A stretch of 64,000 nt of DNA from Pseudomonas sp. WJP1. GTDB taxonomy: Bacteria > Pseudomonadota > Gammaproteobacteria > Pseudomonadales > Pseudomonadaceae. Every line of letters begins with the position of its first letter. Positions within the stretch are counted from its first letter, which is position 1. Below, piece by piece: positions 26,036 through 37,221 of the stretch. A program made the translations under genes and the position numbers. The notes beneath the pieces are model-generated. The model was not told the origin of the DNA. It worked only from the letters and a program-made list of their open reading frames with translations, and did no database searches. The stretch is taken from positions 5,359,001 through 5,423,000 of the forward strand of contig NZ_CP110128.1 in assembly GCF_028471945.1 (NCBI RefSeq). The letters are read 5' to 3'.

Positions 26036-26101
26036 CTTCGCGAGCAGGCTCGCTCCCACATTTGGAATGCATTCTCCTGTGGGAGCGAGCCTGCTCGCGA
26101 T
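26036..26101. repeat. REP pair (inverted) between kdpC and kdpD
   Basis: Facing units CTTCGCGAGCAGGCTCGCTCCCACA and GTGGGAGCGAGCCTGCTCGCGA form a near-perfect palindrome in the 131-base gap between the structural genes and the regulatory genes of the kdp cluster. It may stabilise the upstream mRNA or lower readthrough into kdpDE. Confidence 0.88.
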
Positions 26102-26117
26102 TGGCATCACCGCCGAT

Positions 26118-26663
26118 CTACAGTTTTTCCAGCGCCAGATTCAACTCAAGCACATTCACTACCGGCGGACCTACCAACGGCTGCTCGATGTGTGCATCCA
26201 ACAGGTTCTGAAGCGCCGCAACCGGCACGTTGCGCGCCGCCGCAACACGCGCCAGTTGATAGGCAATCGCCGCCGGTGGCAAGTGCGGATCGAGGCCGCT
26301 GCCGGAGGTGGTGAGCAGTGCCAGCGGTACCGGTCCCTGCCCTGGCACCTGCAGTTTGTTGGCCTCATCGATCACCCGAGTGGCCAGGGCCGGGTTGCTC
26401 GGCGACAGGTTGCTGGCGCTGCTCGAAACGGTGGCAAACGCACCGGCCGATGGCCGCGGGTGGAACCAGGCGTCGCCGACGAAATCCTGGGCAATCAGCG
26501 ATGAGCCGCGGACCTTGCCGTCGACATCGCGCACCAGGCTGCCATTGGCCTGGTCCGGGAAGGCGACTTGGGCCACGCCGGTGACCACCAGGGGATAGGC
26601 GACACCGGTGACCAGGGTCATCAGGACCAGCAGGCTCAGGGCCGGACGTATCATTGTGGACAT
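26118..26663 (-). CDS. kdpC: Potassium-transporting ATPase subunit KdpC
   Basis: The 181-residue subunit has one N-terminal membrane helix ([23 protein letters not shown]) and the family blocks [23 protein letters not shown]-like WFHPRPSAG and the C-terminal [10 protein letters not shown]. KdpC stabilises the KdpFABC complex. ATG 26663 follows GAGGATTTG. It is 51 bases after kdpB. Confidence 0.95.
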   Translation of the reverse strand: MSTMIRPALSLLVLMTLVTGVAYPLVVTGVAQVAFPDQANGSLVRDVDGKVRGSSLIAQDFVGDAWFHPRPSAGAFATVSSSASNLSPSNPALATRVIDEANKLQVPGQGPVPLALLTTSGSGLDPHLPPAAIAYQLARVAAARNVPVAALQNLLDAHIEQPLVGPPVVNVLELNLALEKL

Positions 26664-26714
26664 TTCAAATCCTCGAATTCGGTAAAGCGGTGTGCCCGGC
26701 ACACCGTCCCAGGG

Positions 26715-28775
<2,061 letters not shown>

Positions 28776-28783
28776 ATAGTCCC

Positions 28784-30478
28784 TCAGAAGCCCATGCTCA
28801 AATGTTCAGCGACAGGGCCCAACGCCAGCGCCGGCAGGAAGGTCAAACCACCCACCAGCAAAATGGTCACGGTCAACAGGGTCACGAACAGCGGACCATG
28901 GGTCGGGAAGCTGTTCTGCCCGATCGGCGCGGTTTTCTTCGCCGCCAGACTGCCGGCCAAGGCCAGTACCGGGAGGATGTAGCCGAAGCGGCCGATCAAC
29001 ATGCCCAGGCCCAGCATCAGGTTGTGGAACGGTGTGTTGGCGCCGAAGCCACCGAACGCGGAACCGTTGTTGGCACTGGCCGAGGTGTAGGCGTAGAGCA
29101 ATTGGCTGAAGCCATGGGCGCCGGGGTTGCTCACCGAGGCCACAGGCCCTGGCAGGCTGGCGGCGATCGCACCGAGGACCAGCACGCCGATCGGCATCAC
29201 CAGCAAGGTCACCACCAACAGCTGCACCTCCCGGGCCTGCAGTTTCTTGCCCAGGTATTCCGGTGTCCGGCCGATCATCAGGCCGGCGAGAAACACGGCG
29301 ATCAGCACGTTGAGCAACATGCCATAGAGCCCGGCGCCGACGCCGCCGAAGATCACTTCGCCGACCATCATGTTCACCAGCGCGACCATGCCGCTGAGCG
29401 GGTTGAGGCTGTCATGCATGCCATTGACCGAACCGTTCGACGCCGCCGTGGTGGTCACCGACCACAGCACCGTGGCGGTGGTACCGAAACGTGCCTCCTT
29501 GCCTTCCAGCGGTGCGGCCTGTTCGACGGCGACGTTGGCCAGGGCCGGATTGGGTTGGTATTCAGCCCACAGCGACGTCGCGCCGCCGATCAGGAACAGC
29601 GCCAGCATACAGGCGATGATCGCGCGGCTCTGGCGCAGGTCCTTCACGTAATGGCCGAAAGTGAACACCAGCGCCACCGGGATCAGGATGATCGAGGCGA
29701 CTTCGAACAGGTTGCTCCACGCCGTCGGGTTCTCGAATGGATGCGCCGAGTTGACGCCGAAGAAGCCACCGCCGTTGGTGCCCAATTGCTTGATCGCAAT
29801 CTGGCTGGCGGCCGGCCCCAGCGGGATCACCTGATCGACGCCCTGCACGGTCACGGCATTCACGTATTGCGCGAAGGTTTGCGGCACGCCCTGCCAGACC
29901 AGGTACAACGCCAGCAACAGGCACAGCGGCAACAAGCCGTAGAGGGTGGCACGGGTCATGTCGACCCAGAAGTTGCCGAGCGATGCGGTGGATTTGCGCC
30001 CGATGCCGCGACACAACGCAACCAACACCGCCAGACCGGTGGCGGCGCTGACAAAGTTCTGCACGGTAAGGCCGACCATCTGGCTCAGGTAGCTCAGGGT
30101 CACTTCGCCGCTGTAGGACTGCCAGTTGGTATTGGTCATGAAGCTGACGGCGGTATTGAATGCTTGCGTCCACTCCTGGCCCGGCAGGTTTTGCGGGTTC
30201 AGCGGCAAGTGGTCCTGGAACAACAGGATCGCGAACAACAGCACAAAACCCGCCAGGTTGAAGGCGAGCAAGGCCAGGGTGTACTTCTGCCAGCTCTGTT
30301 CGACCTGCGGATCGACGCCGGCCAGGCGATAACAACCGCGTTCGACGGGACCGAGGATCGGCGTCAGCCAGGTGCGCTGGCCTTCCATGACCTTGTAGTA
30401 GAAACGCCCGAGAAACGGCGCCGGGAGCAGTACCAGGGCGAAAAACCCCAGGATCAGCCAATAGTCATAACTGTGCAT
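28784..30478 (-). CDS. kdpA: Potassium-transporting ATPase subunit KdpA
   Basis: The 564-residue membrane protein is the potassium-conducting subunit of the Kdp pump, related to Trk/Ktr channels. About ten hydrophobic helices and the selectivity-filter-like segments ([37 protein letters not shown]) are visible. ATG 30478 gives [13 protein letters not shown], the usual start. It begins 8 bases after kdpF. Confidence 0.96.
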   Translation of the reverse strand: MHSYDYWLILGFFALVLLPAPFLGRFYYKVMEGQRTWLTPILGPVERGCYRLAGVDPQVEQSWQKYTLALLAFNLAGFVLLFAILLFQDHLPLNPQNLPGQEWTQAFNTAVSFMTNTNWQSYSGEVTLSYLSQMVGLTVQNFVSAATGLAVLVALCRGIGRKSTASLGNFWVDMTRATLYGLLPLCLLLALYLVWQGVPQTFAQYVNAVTVQGVDQVIPLGPAASQIAIKQLGTNGGGFFGVNSAHPFENPTAWSNLFEVASIILIPVALVFTFGHYVKDLRQSRAIIACMLALFLIGGATSLWAEYQPNPALANVAVEQAAPLEGKEARFGTTATVLWSVTTTAASNGSVNGMHDSLNPLSGMVALVNMMVGEVIFGGVGAGLYGMLLNVLIAVFLAGLMIGRTPEYLGKKLQAREVQLLVVTLLVMPIGVLVLGAIAASLPGPVASVSNPGAHGFSQLLYAYTSASANNGSAFGGFGANTPFHNLMLGLGMLIGRFGYILPVLALAGSLAAKKTAPIGQNSFPTHGPLFVTLLTVTILLVGGLTFLPALALGPVAEHLSMGF

Positions 30479-30486
30479 AGCCGCTC

Positions 30487-30576
30487 CTAGTTCCGGTCCG
30501 CGCGCAACAGCGCAACCAACAGATAAATGAACAGTCCCACTGCCAGCAGCAGCGACACTCCGTTCAGAACGCTCAT
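30487..30576 (-). CDS. kdpF: KdpF small subunit (29 residues)
   Basis: A 29-codon frame begins MSVLNGVSLLLAV and continues as one membrane helix ending LLRADRN. This matches KdpF in length and topology, and it sits directly before kdpA. ATG 30576 is preceded by GGAG at a good distance. KdpF is a lipid-like stabilising peptide of the KdpFABC complex. It is easily missed because of its size. Confidence 0.9.
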   Translation of the reverse strand: MSVLNGVSLLLAVGLFIYLLVALLRADRN

Positions 30577-30660
30577 GGAAGTTCTCCGTGTTACGGCGTA
30601 TTGCCGCGTGTGGAGGTATTGTCGGCAGGGAGGCTGTAAAGGAACGAGACCGAGGGGTGT

Positions 30661-30685
30661 GGCGGGGCATAAAGAAAGCGTAAAG
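30661..30685 (-). promoter_or_regulatory. KdpE operator-like site upstream of kdpF
   Basis: On the minus strand the sequence TTTACGCTTTCTTTATG followed by CCCCGCC lies 85-109 bases upstream of the kdpF start. As I recall it, the E. coli KdpE site is TTTATACTTTTTTTACA followed by CCCCGCC, so order, spacing and the GC-rich right end match. The positions suit an activator site upstream of the promoter. Confidence 0.7.
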
Positions 30686-30781
30686 AGTGGGTTTATACCG
30701 GCGTTACAGCGATGTCCGGACTGGCCCCATCACGCTGAGCCTGTCCGTCAAAGTCAACACCTGTGGGCGATTGTTGTCTGA

Positions 30782-31282
30782 GTACATATCCGTTGCTGCG
30801 GTAACGGCGTCTTATGGTTTCGCCCTTACGGCGAGTCCCTTTTTCAAACGCCAAAAAGGAACCAAAAGGCTTTGCCCCACCACTCGGTGCCTCGCTTAGG
30901 CTCGGCATGCCCTCGCTCCGGCATTGCTCCGTGGGTCGCCGCGATGGGCCATCCCTGGCCCAGCGCGGCTAAACCGGCGTCCTGCCGGTTTCCCCACTGC
31001 GCAATGCCTGCGTTCGGCCATCGTGGTTAACGGGGCACCCAGATCAAAAGCCAAAGCGAGGCGGCCTTAAAGCCGACCTGGCTTTTACGGGTGTACCTGA
31101 TCCCCTGTGGGAGCCAGCCTGCTGGCGATGGACGTCAACGATAACGCGCCCTATCTGGATGAGCTCATTGCCTGGGAGTCCATCGCCAGCAGGCTGGCTC
31201 CCACAGTTGGATCGCGGACAGATCTGCAATCAGGTCGGCTTTAAGGCCGCCTCGTTTTTGCTGTTGCTTTGGCTTTTGATTT
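30782..31282. repeat. Composite intergenic repeat, copy A (full left arm, short right arm)
   Basis: The left arm (30782-31080) runs from GTACATATCCGTTGCTGCGG through GTTTCGCCCTTACGGCGAGTC, GATGGGCCATCCCTGGCCC and ends at GGCGGCCTTAAAGCCGACCT. After a REP pair the last element returns inverted at 31231-31253 with a short tail. The same arm sequence recurs at 44838-45162 and inverted at 45303-45601. No gene on either strand is convincing here. Confidence 0.85.
31105..31206. repeat. REP pair nested in composite repeat A
   Basis: Facing units CTGTGGGAGCCAGCCTGCTGGCG and CGCCAGCAGGCTGGCTCCCACAG with a 55-base spacer lie at the centre of the composite repeat. Confidence 0.85.
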
Positions 31283-31287
31283 TCTTG

Positions 31288-31371
31288 CCATCGCGGGCAA
31301 GCCCGCTCCCACAGTTTTTTGCAGCGTCTGGGCGAACGCATACCCCTGTGGGAGCAGGCTTGCTCCGGGCG
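31288..31371. repeat. REP pair, third unit set in the same gap
   Basis: Facing units CATCGCGGGCAAGCCCGCTC and GTGGGAGCAGGCTTGCTCCG follow composite repeat A directly, so the 930-base gap between kdpF and the DUF2897 gene is almost all repeat. Confidence 0.75.
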
Positions 31372-31510
31372 GCATGGCAGAAAACAAAGCAAGGGTGAAC
31401 GACGCCGAACAGGCATAGAATGGAACCACTGCGAAGTCCAATCGCTCAAAGTGGTATGCACGTTCGACAGGCGAAGCCCTCGCCCGCCGACCGGCTTTCA
31501 AGGAGGTCCC

Positions 31511-31678
31511 ATGCCCTGGTATGCCTGGTTGATTCTGGTGGTTGCCATTGGCTCTATCGTTGGCGGTCTGATGTTGCTGCGCGACACCGCCCACAAGGTT
31601 GAGCTGACCGATGAACAGCGCAAACGCGTCGCCGAACGCAATGCGGAAATGGACGCCAAGGAAGCGCAGGACCGCTAG
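31511..31678 (+). CDS. DUF2897 family small membrane protein
   Basis: ATG 31511 follows an excellent AAGGAGGTCCC ribosome site and gives a 55-residue product. It has one N-terminal membrane helix (WYAWLILVVAIGSIVGGLMLL) and a charged C-terminal helix (LTDEQRKRVAERNAEMDAKEAQDR), the DUF2897 pattern of gammaproteobacteria. Function is unknown. It is a single-gene unit. Confidence 0.85.
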   Translation: MPWYAWLILVVAIGSIVGGLMLLRDTAHKVELTDEQRKRVAERNAEMDAKEAQDR

Positions 31679-31680
31679 CT

Positions 31681-31719
31681 GAAAAATCGTCCGAAGCCTT
31701 GCACGGCATTCGGACGATT
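31681..31719 (-). terminator. Terminator between convergent genes
   Basis: An 11-base perfect stem AATCGTCCGAA/TTCGGACGATT (31685-31695, 31709-31719) has a T-run on the minus-strand side, which fits termination of the acetyltransferase gene. It may also stop the plus-strand DUF2897 gene, though there is no T-run in that direction. Confidence 0.8.
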
Positions 31720-31738
31720 ATCCAGCGGGCTCTTGGGT

Positions 31739-32752
31739 TCAGGCCAACGAGCAGCGATCGAAAAACCGCTCGCGCCCCAGCGCCATCAATGCTGCGCGCT
31801 TGTGTGGAAAGTCAAATTCCTTCTCGCAATGAAACCCCTGCCCTTGCATGTGCCCGATCATCTTCGCGTTGTCGGCACGGGGCTCGGCGACCACCCGCCG
31901 GGTCCGTGGATCATCGAGAAACAGGTAGTGCACCAGCGCCGACAGCCAGCTCGCCACCTTGTGCGGACCCCGGTGATGTTCTTCCCCCACCAGCATATGG
32001 ATGCCACGGTCGTAATCATCCGCGTCATAGAAGGGTGCGATGCGATCTTCCTTGGCCCAGTAGGCTTCGAAATAGGCAAAGGGTTGATCGTCGAAACAAC
32101 CGATCAACGTCAGGGTATGCGGATCGGCCTGGAGTTTGCCCAGGTACTCGCGATGCTGTTCCAGACCGCCCTGCTCCTGCCAGAAACTCGCCACCCGAGG
32201 GCTGTTCTGCCAGCGATTGAAACGCGCAAGATCCTCGTCGATATCCACCGTGCGCAGGGAAATCCAGGCCCCCAGCCTCGCATCGAAACGCCGATACACC
32301 TCGCCACGCGGTTTTGGCGGACGCAGCGGGTGACGCTTGCCGCCGCTGATGACCATCTGCTGTGGGTAACAACCCGTCAACGAGTGACCCACCCACGGCT
32401 GCGGCAACTGCCAGAACAGCGTGCGTTCGCTACGGTATTGACCAACCGTTTCGGTAGGCACCAGCAATGCGCTGAGCAAGGCTGCAGGCGGAACTTCATG
32501 CAGTTGCCAGAACACTCGCTGGCAAGCAGGGTCACGGGCGAATAACCAATAGCAAGCGGCCCAGACGCCTCGATTGTCGAGGATTGCTGCGCCCTCGTGC
32601 AGCTGCAGCAACAACTCGGGCTCGCGCGTCAGCTGCAACTGGATCAGCGGCAGGCCTTCAAGACTGAGGCTCAGCCCGGTTGCAGTTTCATCGGCTACAA
32701 GATTGCTGCCGGTGGGTAAAGGCAGCGCAGTCAGCACATTCGGATTGGACAT
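31739..32752 (-). CDS. GNAT acyltransferase of the siderophore type (IucB/AlcB-like)
   Basis: The 337-residue product has an N-terminal domain of about 150 residues and a C-terminal GNAT domain with the markers of siderophore acyltransferases (FNRWQNSPRVASFWQEQG, YFEAYWAKEDRI, HMLVGEEHHRGPHKVASWLSAL, VAEPRADNAKMI). Family members acetylate N-hydroxylysine or a similar amine during siderophore synthesis. No monooxygenase, NIS synthetase or transporter gene lies nearby, so it acts alone or with distant genes. The call to this subfamily is strong; the substrate is not known. Confidence 0.85.
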   Translation of the reverse strand: MSNPNVLTALPLPTGSNLVADETATGLSLSLEGLPLIQLQLTREPELLLQLHEGAAILDNRGVWAACYWLFARDPACQRVFWQLHEVPPAALLSALLVPTETVGQYRSERTLFWQLPQPWVGHSLTGCYPQQMVISGGKRHPLRPPKPRGEVYRRFDARLGAWISLRTVDIDEDLARFNRWQNSPRVASFWQEQGGLEQHREYLGKLQADPHTLTLIGCFDDQPFAYFEAYWAKEDRIAPFYDADDYDRGIHMLVGEEHHRGPHKVASWLSALVHYLFLDDPRTRRVVAEPRADNAKMIGHMQGQGFHCEKEFDFPHKRAALMALGRERFFDRCSLA

Positions 32753-32841
32753 GGGTCGGGCTCACGATATTCGTCGACAGGTCAACGGTTGACGTGAGCC
32801 GAGCCTGGAAATTTAAGCGATACGCGACCTGCGGTGTTCGC

Positions 32842-33639
32842 TCAGTTACCCGGCACCGGCAATACCGCGATTTTATAGGGGTCGAAAATCTTCAGCATCT
32901 GGCCATTATCGCGCAACCCTTGCAGCAACTTGCCGAAGGCCTCGCCGCTGATCGGCGCGGTCGGGCGCAGAATGGCGTAGTGATGATAGATCTGGTCAAC
33001 CCGCTCGGACACCAGCAACTCATTGGCGACTTTCTCGTTGCGCAGAAAGTAATCGCTCAGGTAGGACCGGGTGACCAGGGCGACATCAGCGCGACCACGC
33101 AGCACCATCAGCAGGTTGCTGTCATGGGAATAGGTCAAGGTGGCGTTATGGTGAGTGGCGAGGAACTTGGGATCGGCATTGAAGTGGGCGAATTCGTAGT
33201 GGTACCCGCTGAACAATGCCAGGCGCTTGCCGGATAGCTCACTGAAGTAGCCTTGCTGGCGCTGGGGCAGGCGTTGCGCGACGAAGATTTCGGCATCTTC
33301 CAGGCCCATGTCGACGCTGCTGTGAGGTATGTCCCTCCAGCCCCAGTCGGGGTTTTCGAAAATCGCCATGTCCACCCGGCCTTGCTTGAAGTCGCCGAAG
33401 CGACGGGGAATGGAGGTGGGTACCAACACGAACCGATAGTCGCTTTGCAGGGTGTTGAGGGCCTCGACCAATTGTGGCAACAGGCCGGTGTCGGCACCGG
33501 ACTCCGGGCGCACCGTATAGGGCGGAAAGTGTGCGGCACCGATGCGCACCAGTTGCGCGGCCTGGGTCGGCATGACTGATAACGCCGCGAGTACTGCCAG
33601 TAAAAATCGCGAAGCCGTCCGTATTGGCGAAGACATCAA
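32842..33639 (-). CDS. Periplasmic solute-binding protein (SBP_bac_3 type)
   Basis: The 265-residue product has a signal peptide ending at MPTQAAQ and the bilobal fold markers of extracellular solute-binding family 3 (RIGAAHFPPYTV near the start, VDMAIFENPDWGW, GKRLALFSGYHY, ADVALVTRSYLSDYF). No ABC permease or ATPase gene is adjacent, so it is an orphan binding protein. Ligand is unknown. An alternative ATG one codon downstream is equally possible. Confidence 0.85.
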   Translation of the reverse strand: MMSSPIRTASRFLLAVLAALSVMPTQAAQLVRIGAAHFPPYTVRPESGADTGLLPQLVEALNTLQSDYRFVLVPTSIPRRFGDFKQGRVDMAIFENPDWGWRDIPHSSVDMGLEDAEIFVAQRLPQRQQGYFSELSGKRLALFSGYHYEFAHFNADPKFLATHHNATLTYSHDSNLLMVLRGRADVALVTRSYLSDYFLRNEKVANELLVSERVDQIYHHYAILRPTAPISGEAFGKLLQGLRDNGQMLKIFDPYKIAVLPVPGN

Positions 33640-33731
33640 AACAACCCACTCCCCCGAAATACTGCATCAATGCATTGAAGCTAGGCGGTTTCGCCCAGTT
33701 AGCCAGTTTCCTTACGACCCGCACACACGCC

Positions 33732-34355
33732 TTATTTGCCCGCCAGCACCAGTATCAAGGCCTCCTCGGCCAGTTGATCCAGGCTCATGCTGCCATCGGC
33801 ACGGAACCAGGTGGTGGTCCAGGACAACGCCCCGGTCAGGAAGCGCCGGGTGATAAACACATCGCCGCGGATAAAACCGGCGTTCTTGGCCTCACCCAGC
33901 ACCTGCAGCCAGATGTCTTCATAGATATCGCGCAACGCCAAGACCCTGGCCTGCCCCTCATCGGACAGTGACCGCCATTCGTAGACCAGCACCGCCATGG
34001 CCTCGCCACTGCCGCCCATGATGGACTGCAATTCGCAGCGGATCAGCGCCAGCACCCGCTCGCGCACGTCGCCGGCCTCGGCGATGGCCGCCCGCATCAA
34101 CGCAGTGTTGTAGAGAATGGTCTCCTCCATCACCGCCCGCAGGATCTCGTCCTTGCTTTTGAAGTGATGAAAAATACTCCCCGACTGGATGCCCACGGCA
34201 CCGGCCAGGTCGCGCACGGTTGTACGCTCATAACCCTTGTTGCGAAACAGGTGGGCCGCCACTTGCAGCAACTTGCCCCGGGCGCTGTCCGGGTCGGTCA
34301 ATTGCCCGCTGTCGACCAACTCGCGCATGACGCTCAAGGCTTTTTGCTCATCCAC
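33732..34355 (-). CDS. atuR: TetR-family repressor AtuR
   Basis: From GTG 34355 (preceded by GGAGAG) the 207-residue product has a TetR helix-turn-helix (RGKLLQVAAHLFRNKGYERTTVRDLAGAVGIQSGSIFHHFKSKDEIL) and a ligand domain. It is divergent from atuA. AtuR of P. aeruginosa represses the atu operon and binds two inverted repeats in the atuR-atuA region; two such repeats are visible here. Open frame continues upstream across the operators and is not coding. Confidence 0.88.
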   Translation of the reverse strand: MDEQKALSVMRELVDSGQLTDPDSARGKLLQVAAHLFRNKGYERTTVRDLAGAVGIQSGSIFHHFKSKDEILRAVMEETILYNTALMRAAIAEAGDVRERVLALIRCELQSIMGGSGEAMAVLVYEWRSLSDEGQARVLALRDIYEDIWLQVLGEAKNAGFIRGDVFITRRFLTGALSWTTTWFRADGSMSLDQLAEEALILVLAGK

Positions 34356-34442
34356 CCGTTCTCTCCTACAGTCGATCAGTCCAATGCCACGCTCCCCGCG
34401 AAAACATTGGGGCTGCGCTGGCAATTTAAGCAACTGGCGAGG

Positions 34443-34460
34443 ACCAAGCAAGCGCTCGGG
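34443..34460. promoter_or_regulatory. Putative AtuR operator 1
   Basis: ACCAAGC-AAGC-GCTCGGG is a 7-4-7 inverted repeat with two mismatches, the same architecture as operator 2 located 43 bases away. It lies between atuR and atuA. Confidence 0.65.
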
Positions 34461-34485
34461 AAGAAGATAGTTCAGTCGTTTACAA

Positions 34486-34503
34486 ACCAAGCGCTTGCTT
34501 GGT
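34486..34503. promoter_or_regulatory. Putative AtuR operator 2
   Basis: ACCAAGC-GCTT-GCTTGGT is a perfect 7-4-7 inverted repeat, 31 bases before the atuA start codon. A repressor bound here would block the atuA promoter. It fits the two-site arrangement reported for AtuR in P. aeruginosa. Confidence 0.75.
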
Positions 34504-34533
34504 AGTCTCGAAGCATTGCTGCTGGAGGTGGTT

Positions 34534-36336
34534 ATGGAATTGACTGCGCCAAGAACAATTCGCATCGGTTGCGCCAGTGCCTTCTGGGGCGACACCTCGA
34601 CCGCCGCCGCGCAACTGGTGGAAGGCGGGCGCCTGGACTACCTGGTCTTCGATTATCTGGCCGAAATCACCCTGTCGATCATGGCTGGCGCACGGATGAA
34701 AGATCCCCAGGCCGGCTACGCCAGCGACTTCATCGAAGTCCTCGCTCCCCTGCTCTCTCAACTGGCCGAACAAAAGATCCGCGTCATCAGCAATGCTGGC
34801 GGGGTCAACCCACAGGCCTGTGCCGCGGCCCTTCAGGCAGCCTGCGACAAGGCTGGCGTTGCACTGAAGATCGCCGTGCTGTTGGGCGATGACCTGCAAC
34901 CGCAGTTCAAACAGCTGGCCAGCCTTGGCATTCATGAAATGTTCAGCGCCGCCCCCCTGCCGCCGATGTGTGTCTCGACCAACGCTTATCTTGGCGCGCC
35001 GGGCATCGTCGAAGCCCTGCGCCTGGGCGCGGACATCGTGATCACCGGGCGCGTGGTCGACAGCGCCGTGGTCAGCGGCGCGCTGGTGCATGAGTTCGGC
35101 TGGTCGTGGCACGACTACGACAAACTGGCCCAGGCGGCGCTGGCCGGGCACATCATCGAATGTGGCGCCCAATGCACCGGCGGCAACTTCACCGACTGGC
35201 GCGATGTACCCGATTACGAGCACATCGGTTTCCCCATCGTCGAAGTCAGCGCCGACAGCCAGTTCATCGTCAGCAAACCCGAAGGCACGGGCGGCCTGGT
35301 CACACCCTTGACCGTGGGCGAACAGATGCTCTACGAAATCGGTGACCCGCGGGCCTATCTGCTGCCCGACGTGGTCTGCGATTTCACCCAGGTCAAACTC
35401 GTGCAGCAAGGCAGGAATGCGGTCCGGGTGCATGGCGCAAAAGGCTTGCCGCCCACCGCCCAGTACAAGGTTAGCGCCACGTACCCGGACGGTTTCCGCT
35501 GCACCGCCAGTTGCCTGATCGCCGGGATCGATGCGGTCGACAAGGCCCGCAGGGTCAGCGCAGCGATCATCGACAAGACTTCGCAGATGTTCAGCCAACG
35601 CGGCTGGGCGCCCTACAGCGAGGTGAACATTGAACTGCTCGGCAGCGAAGCCACGTACGGCCCCCACGGCCAGCGCCAGGACAGTCGCGAAGTGGTGATC
35701 AAGCTCGCGGTGCGCCATCCGCACAAGCAGGCGTTGATCCTGTTCTCCCGGGAAATCGCCCAGGCCGCCACCGGGATGGCGCCGGGGCTCACAGGCATCG
35801 TCGGCGGCCGGCCGACGGTGTATCCGCTGATCCGCTTGTTTTCGTTCCTGATCGACAAAACCGCCTGCACGCTGGAAATTGATCTCATGGGCCAGCGCCA
35901 CCCGTGCGCCCTGCCCGCCCTCGATGTGCTCGACAGCGCCGACCTGCCCGTGCCATTTGAGCCACCCCGACCCACGGGACCGGCTGACGCCAGCGTCGCC
36001 CTGGTCAAGCTTGCGGTCGCCCGCTCCGGTGACAAGGGCAACCACAGCAACATCGGCGTCATGGCTCGCGAGCCGCAGTACCTGCCGTGGATCGCCGAAG
36101 CCTTGACCCCGGCAGTGATCGTCGACTGGATGAGCCATGTCCTCGACCCGATCCACGGGCGTGTCGAGCGTTGGTACCTGCCCGCCACCCACAGCCTGAA
36201 TTTCCTCCTGGAAAACGCTTTGGGTGGCGGCGGCGTGGCCAGCCTGCGGATCGATCCGCAGGGCAAGGCCTTCGCCCAGCAACTGCTGGAGATCCAGATT
36301 CCGGTGCCGCAGCGCATCGCCGACCAGGTCAACTAG
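34534..36336 (+). CDS. atuA: Acyclic terpene utilisation protein AtuA
   Basis: The 600-residue product matches the AtuA family: an N-terminal DUF1446-type domain ([66 protein letters not shown]) and a C-terminal ferredoxin-fold AtuA-like domain ([21 protein letters not shown]). It is needed for growth on citronellol and geraniol in P. aeruginosa, but its biochemical reaction is not known. ATG 34534 follows CTGGAGGTG. It is the first gene of the atu operon under AtuR control. Confidence 0.93.
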   Translation: MELTAPRTIRIGCASAFWGDTSTAAAQLVEGGRLDYLVFDYLAEITLSIMAGARMKDPQAGYASDFIEVLAPLLSQLAEQKIRVISNAGGVNPQACAAALQAACDKAGVALKIAVLLGDDLQPQFKQLASLGIHEMFSAAPLPPMCVSTNAYLGAPGIVEALRLGADIVITGRVVDSAVVSGALVHEFGWSWHDYDKLAQAALAGHIIECGAQCTGGNFTDWRDVPDYEHIGFPIVEVSADSQFIVSKPEGTGGLVTPLTVGEQMLYEIGDPRAYLLPDVVCDFTQVKLVQQGRNAVRVHGAKGLPPTAQYKVSATYPDGFRCTASCLIAGIDAVDKARRVSAAIIDKTSQMFSQRGWAPYSEVNIELLGSEATYGPHGQRQDSREVVIKLAVRHPHKQALILFSREIAQAATGMAPGLTGIVGGRPTVYPLIRLFSFLIDKTACTLEIDLMGQRHPCALPALDVLDSADLPVPFEPPRPTGPADASVALVKLAVARSGDKGNHSNIGVMAREPQYLPWIAEALTPAVIVDWMSHVLDPIHGRVERWYLPATHSLNFLLENALGGGGVASLRIDPQGKAFAQQLLEIQIPVPQRIADQVN

Positions 36337-36348
36337 AGGATTGCCGCC

Positions 36349-37218
36349 ATGGCCTACGATTCGATTTTCAAAGCCGATCTGTTTGCCGGCCAGACCATCA
36401 TCGTCACCGGTGGCGGCAGTGGCATTGGCCGCTGCACCGCCCACGAGCTGGCGGCCCTCGGTGCGCATGTGCTGCTGGTGGGGCGCAAGGCCGACAAGTT
36501 GAAAAGCGTCGCCGCCGAAATTGCCGAAGATGGCGGCAAGGCCGACTGGAGCACCTGCGATATCCGTGAGGAAGAAGCGGTCACGCACCTTGTCAGCGAA
36601 TTTATCCGCAAGCACGGCCCGATTCACGGCCTGGTCAACAACGCCGGCGGCCAGTACCCATCGCCACTGGCCTCGATCAATCTGAAGGGTTTCGAAACGG
36701 TGATGCGCACCAACCTGCTGGGCGGATTCCTGATGGCCCGGGAAGTGTTCAACCAGTCCATGAGCAAGCACGGCGGCGCCATCGTCAACATGCTCGCCGA
36801 CATGTGGGGCGGCATGCCCGGCATGGGCCACTCGGGCGCGGCGCGCTCAGGCATGGACAACCTGACCAAGACCGCCGCCTTCGAATGGGGGCACGCCGGG
36901 GTCCGGGTCAACGCCGTGGCGCCGGGCTGGATCGCGTCCAGCGGCATGGACACCTACGAAGGGGCGTTCAAGGCGGTGATTCCGACCCTGCGTGAACACG
37001 TGCCGCTCAAGCGCATCGGCACCGAATCGGAAGTCAGCGCGGCGATCGTCTTCCTGCTCAGCCCGGCCGCGGCGTTCATCAGCGGCAGCACCTTGCGCAT
37101 CGACGGCGCGGCCAGCCTCGGCGGACGGGCATGGCCGATTCACAAGGCGACCCACAGCGAGTCGTACAACGGTTTCCACCGCGCGTACTTGCCTGACGTC
37201 CTCAAGGACAAGGAATAA
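36349..37218 (+). CDS. atuB: SDR-family oxidoreductase AtuB
   Basis: The 289-residue product has the dinucleotide motif TGGGSGIG near residue 21-28 and the NNAGGQYPSPL block. The usual Tyr-x-x-x-Lys catalytic pair is replaced: the aligned segment is HSGAARSGMDNLTK, as in peroxisomal trans-2-enoyl-CoA reductase (PECR) and 2,4-dienoyl-CoA reductases. The ending RIDGAASLGGRAWPIH follows a typical SDR core. This points to an acyl-CoA substrate in the terpene pathway rather than an alcohol. It starts 12 bases after atuA. Confidence 0.9.
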   Translation: MAYDSIFKADLFAGQTIIVTGGGSGIGRCTAHELAALGAHVLLVGRKADKLKSVAAEIAEDGGKADWSTCDIREEEAVTHLVSEFIRKHGPIHGLVNNAGGQYPSPLASINLKGFETVMRTNLLGGFLMAREVFNQSMSKHGGAIVNMLADMWGGMPGMGHSGAARSGMDNLTKTAAFEWGHAGVRVNAVAPGWIASSGMDTYEGAFKAVIPTLREHVPLKRIGTESEVSAAIVFLLSPAAAFISGSTLRIDGAASLGGRAWPIHKATHSESYNGFHRAYLPDVLKDKE

Positions 37219-37221
37219 CCC

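Noticed and set aside
28802..30490. 562-residue plus-strand frame opposite kdpA
   Set aside because: Antisense to KdpA, rich in Gln and His, with no recognisable domain.
30782..31371. CRISPR array
   Set aside because: Repeats here are facing inverted REP units and long arms, not short direct repeats with unique spacers, and no cas genes are near.
34480..36831. 783-residue minus-strand frame opposite atuA and atuB
   Set aside because: It runs through two genes, includes the operator, and matches no family.
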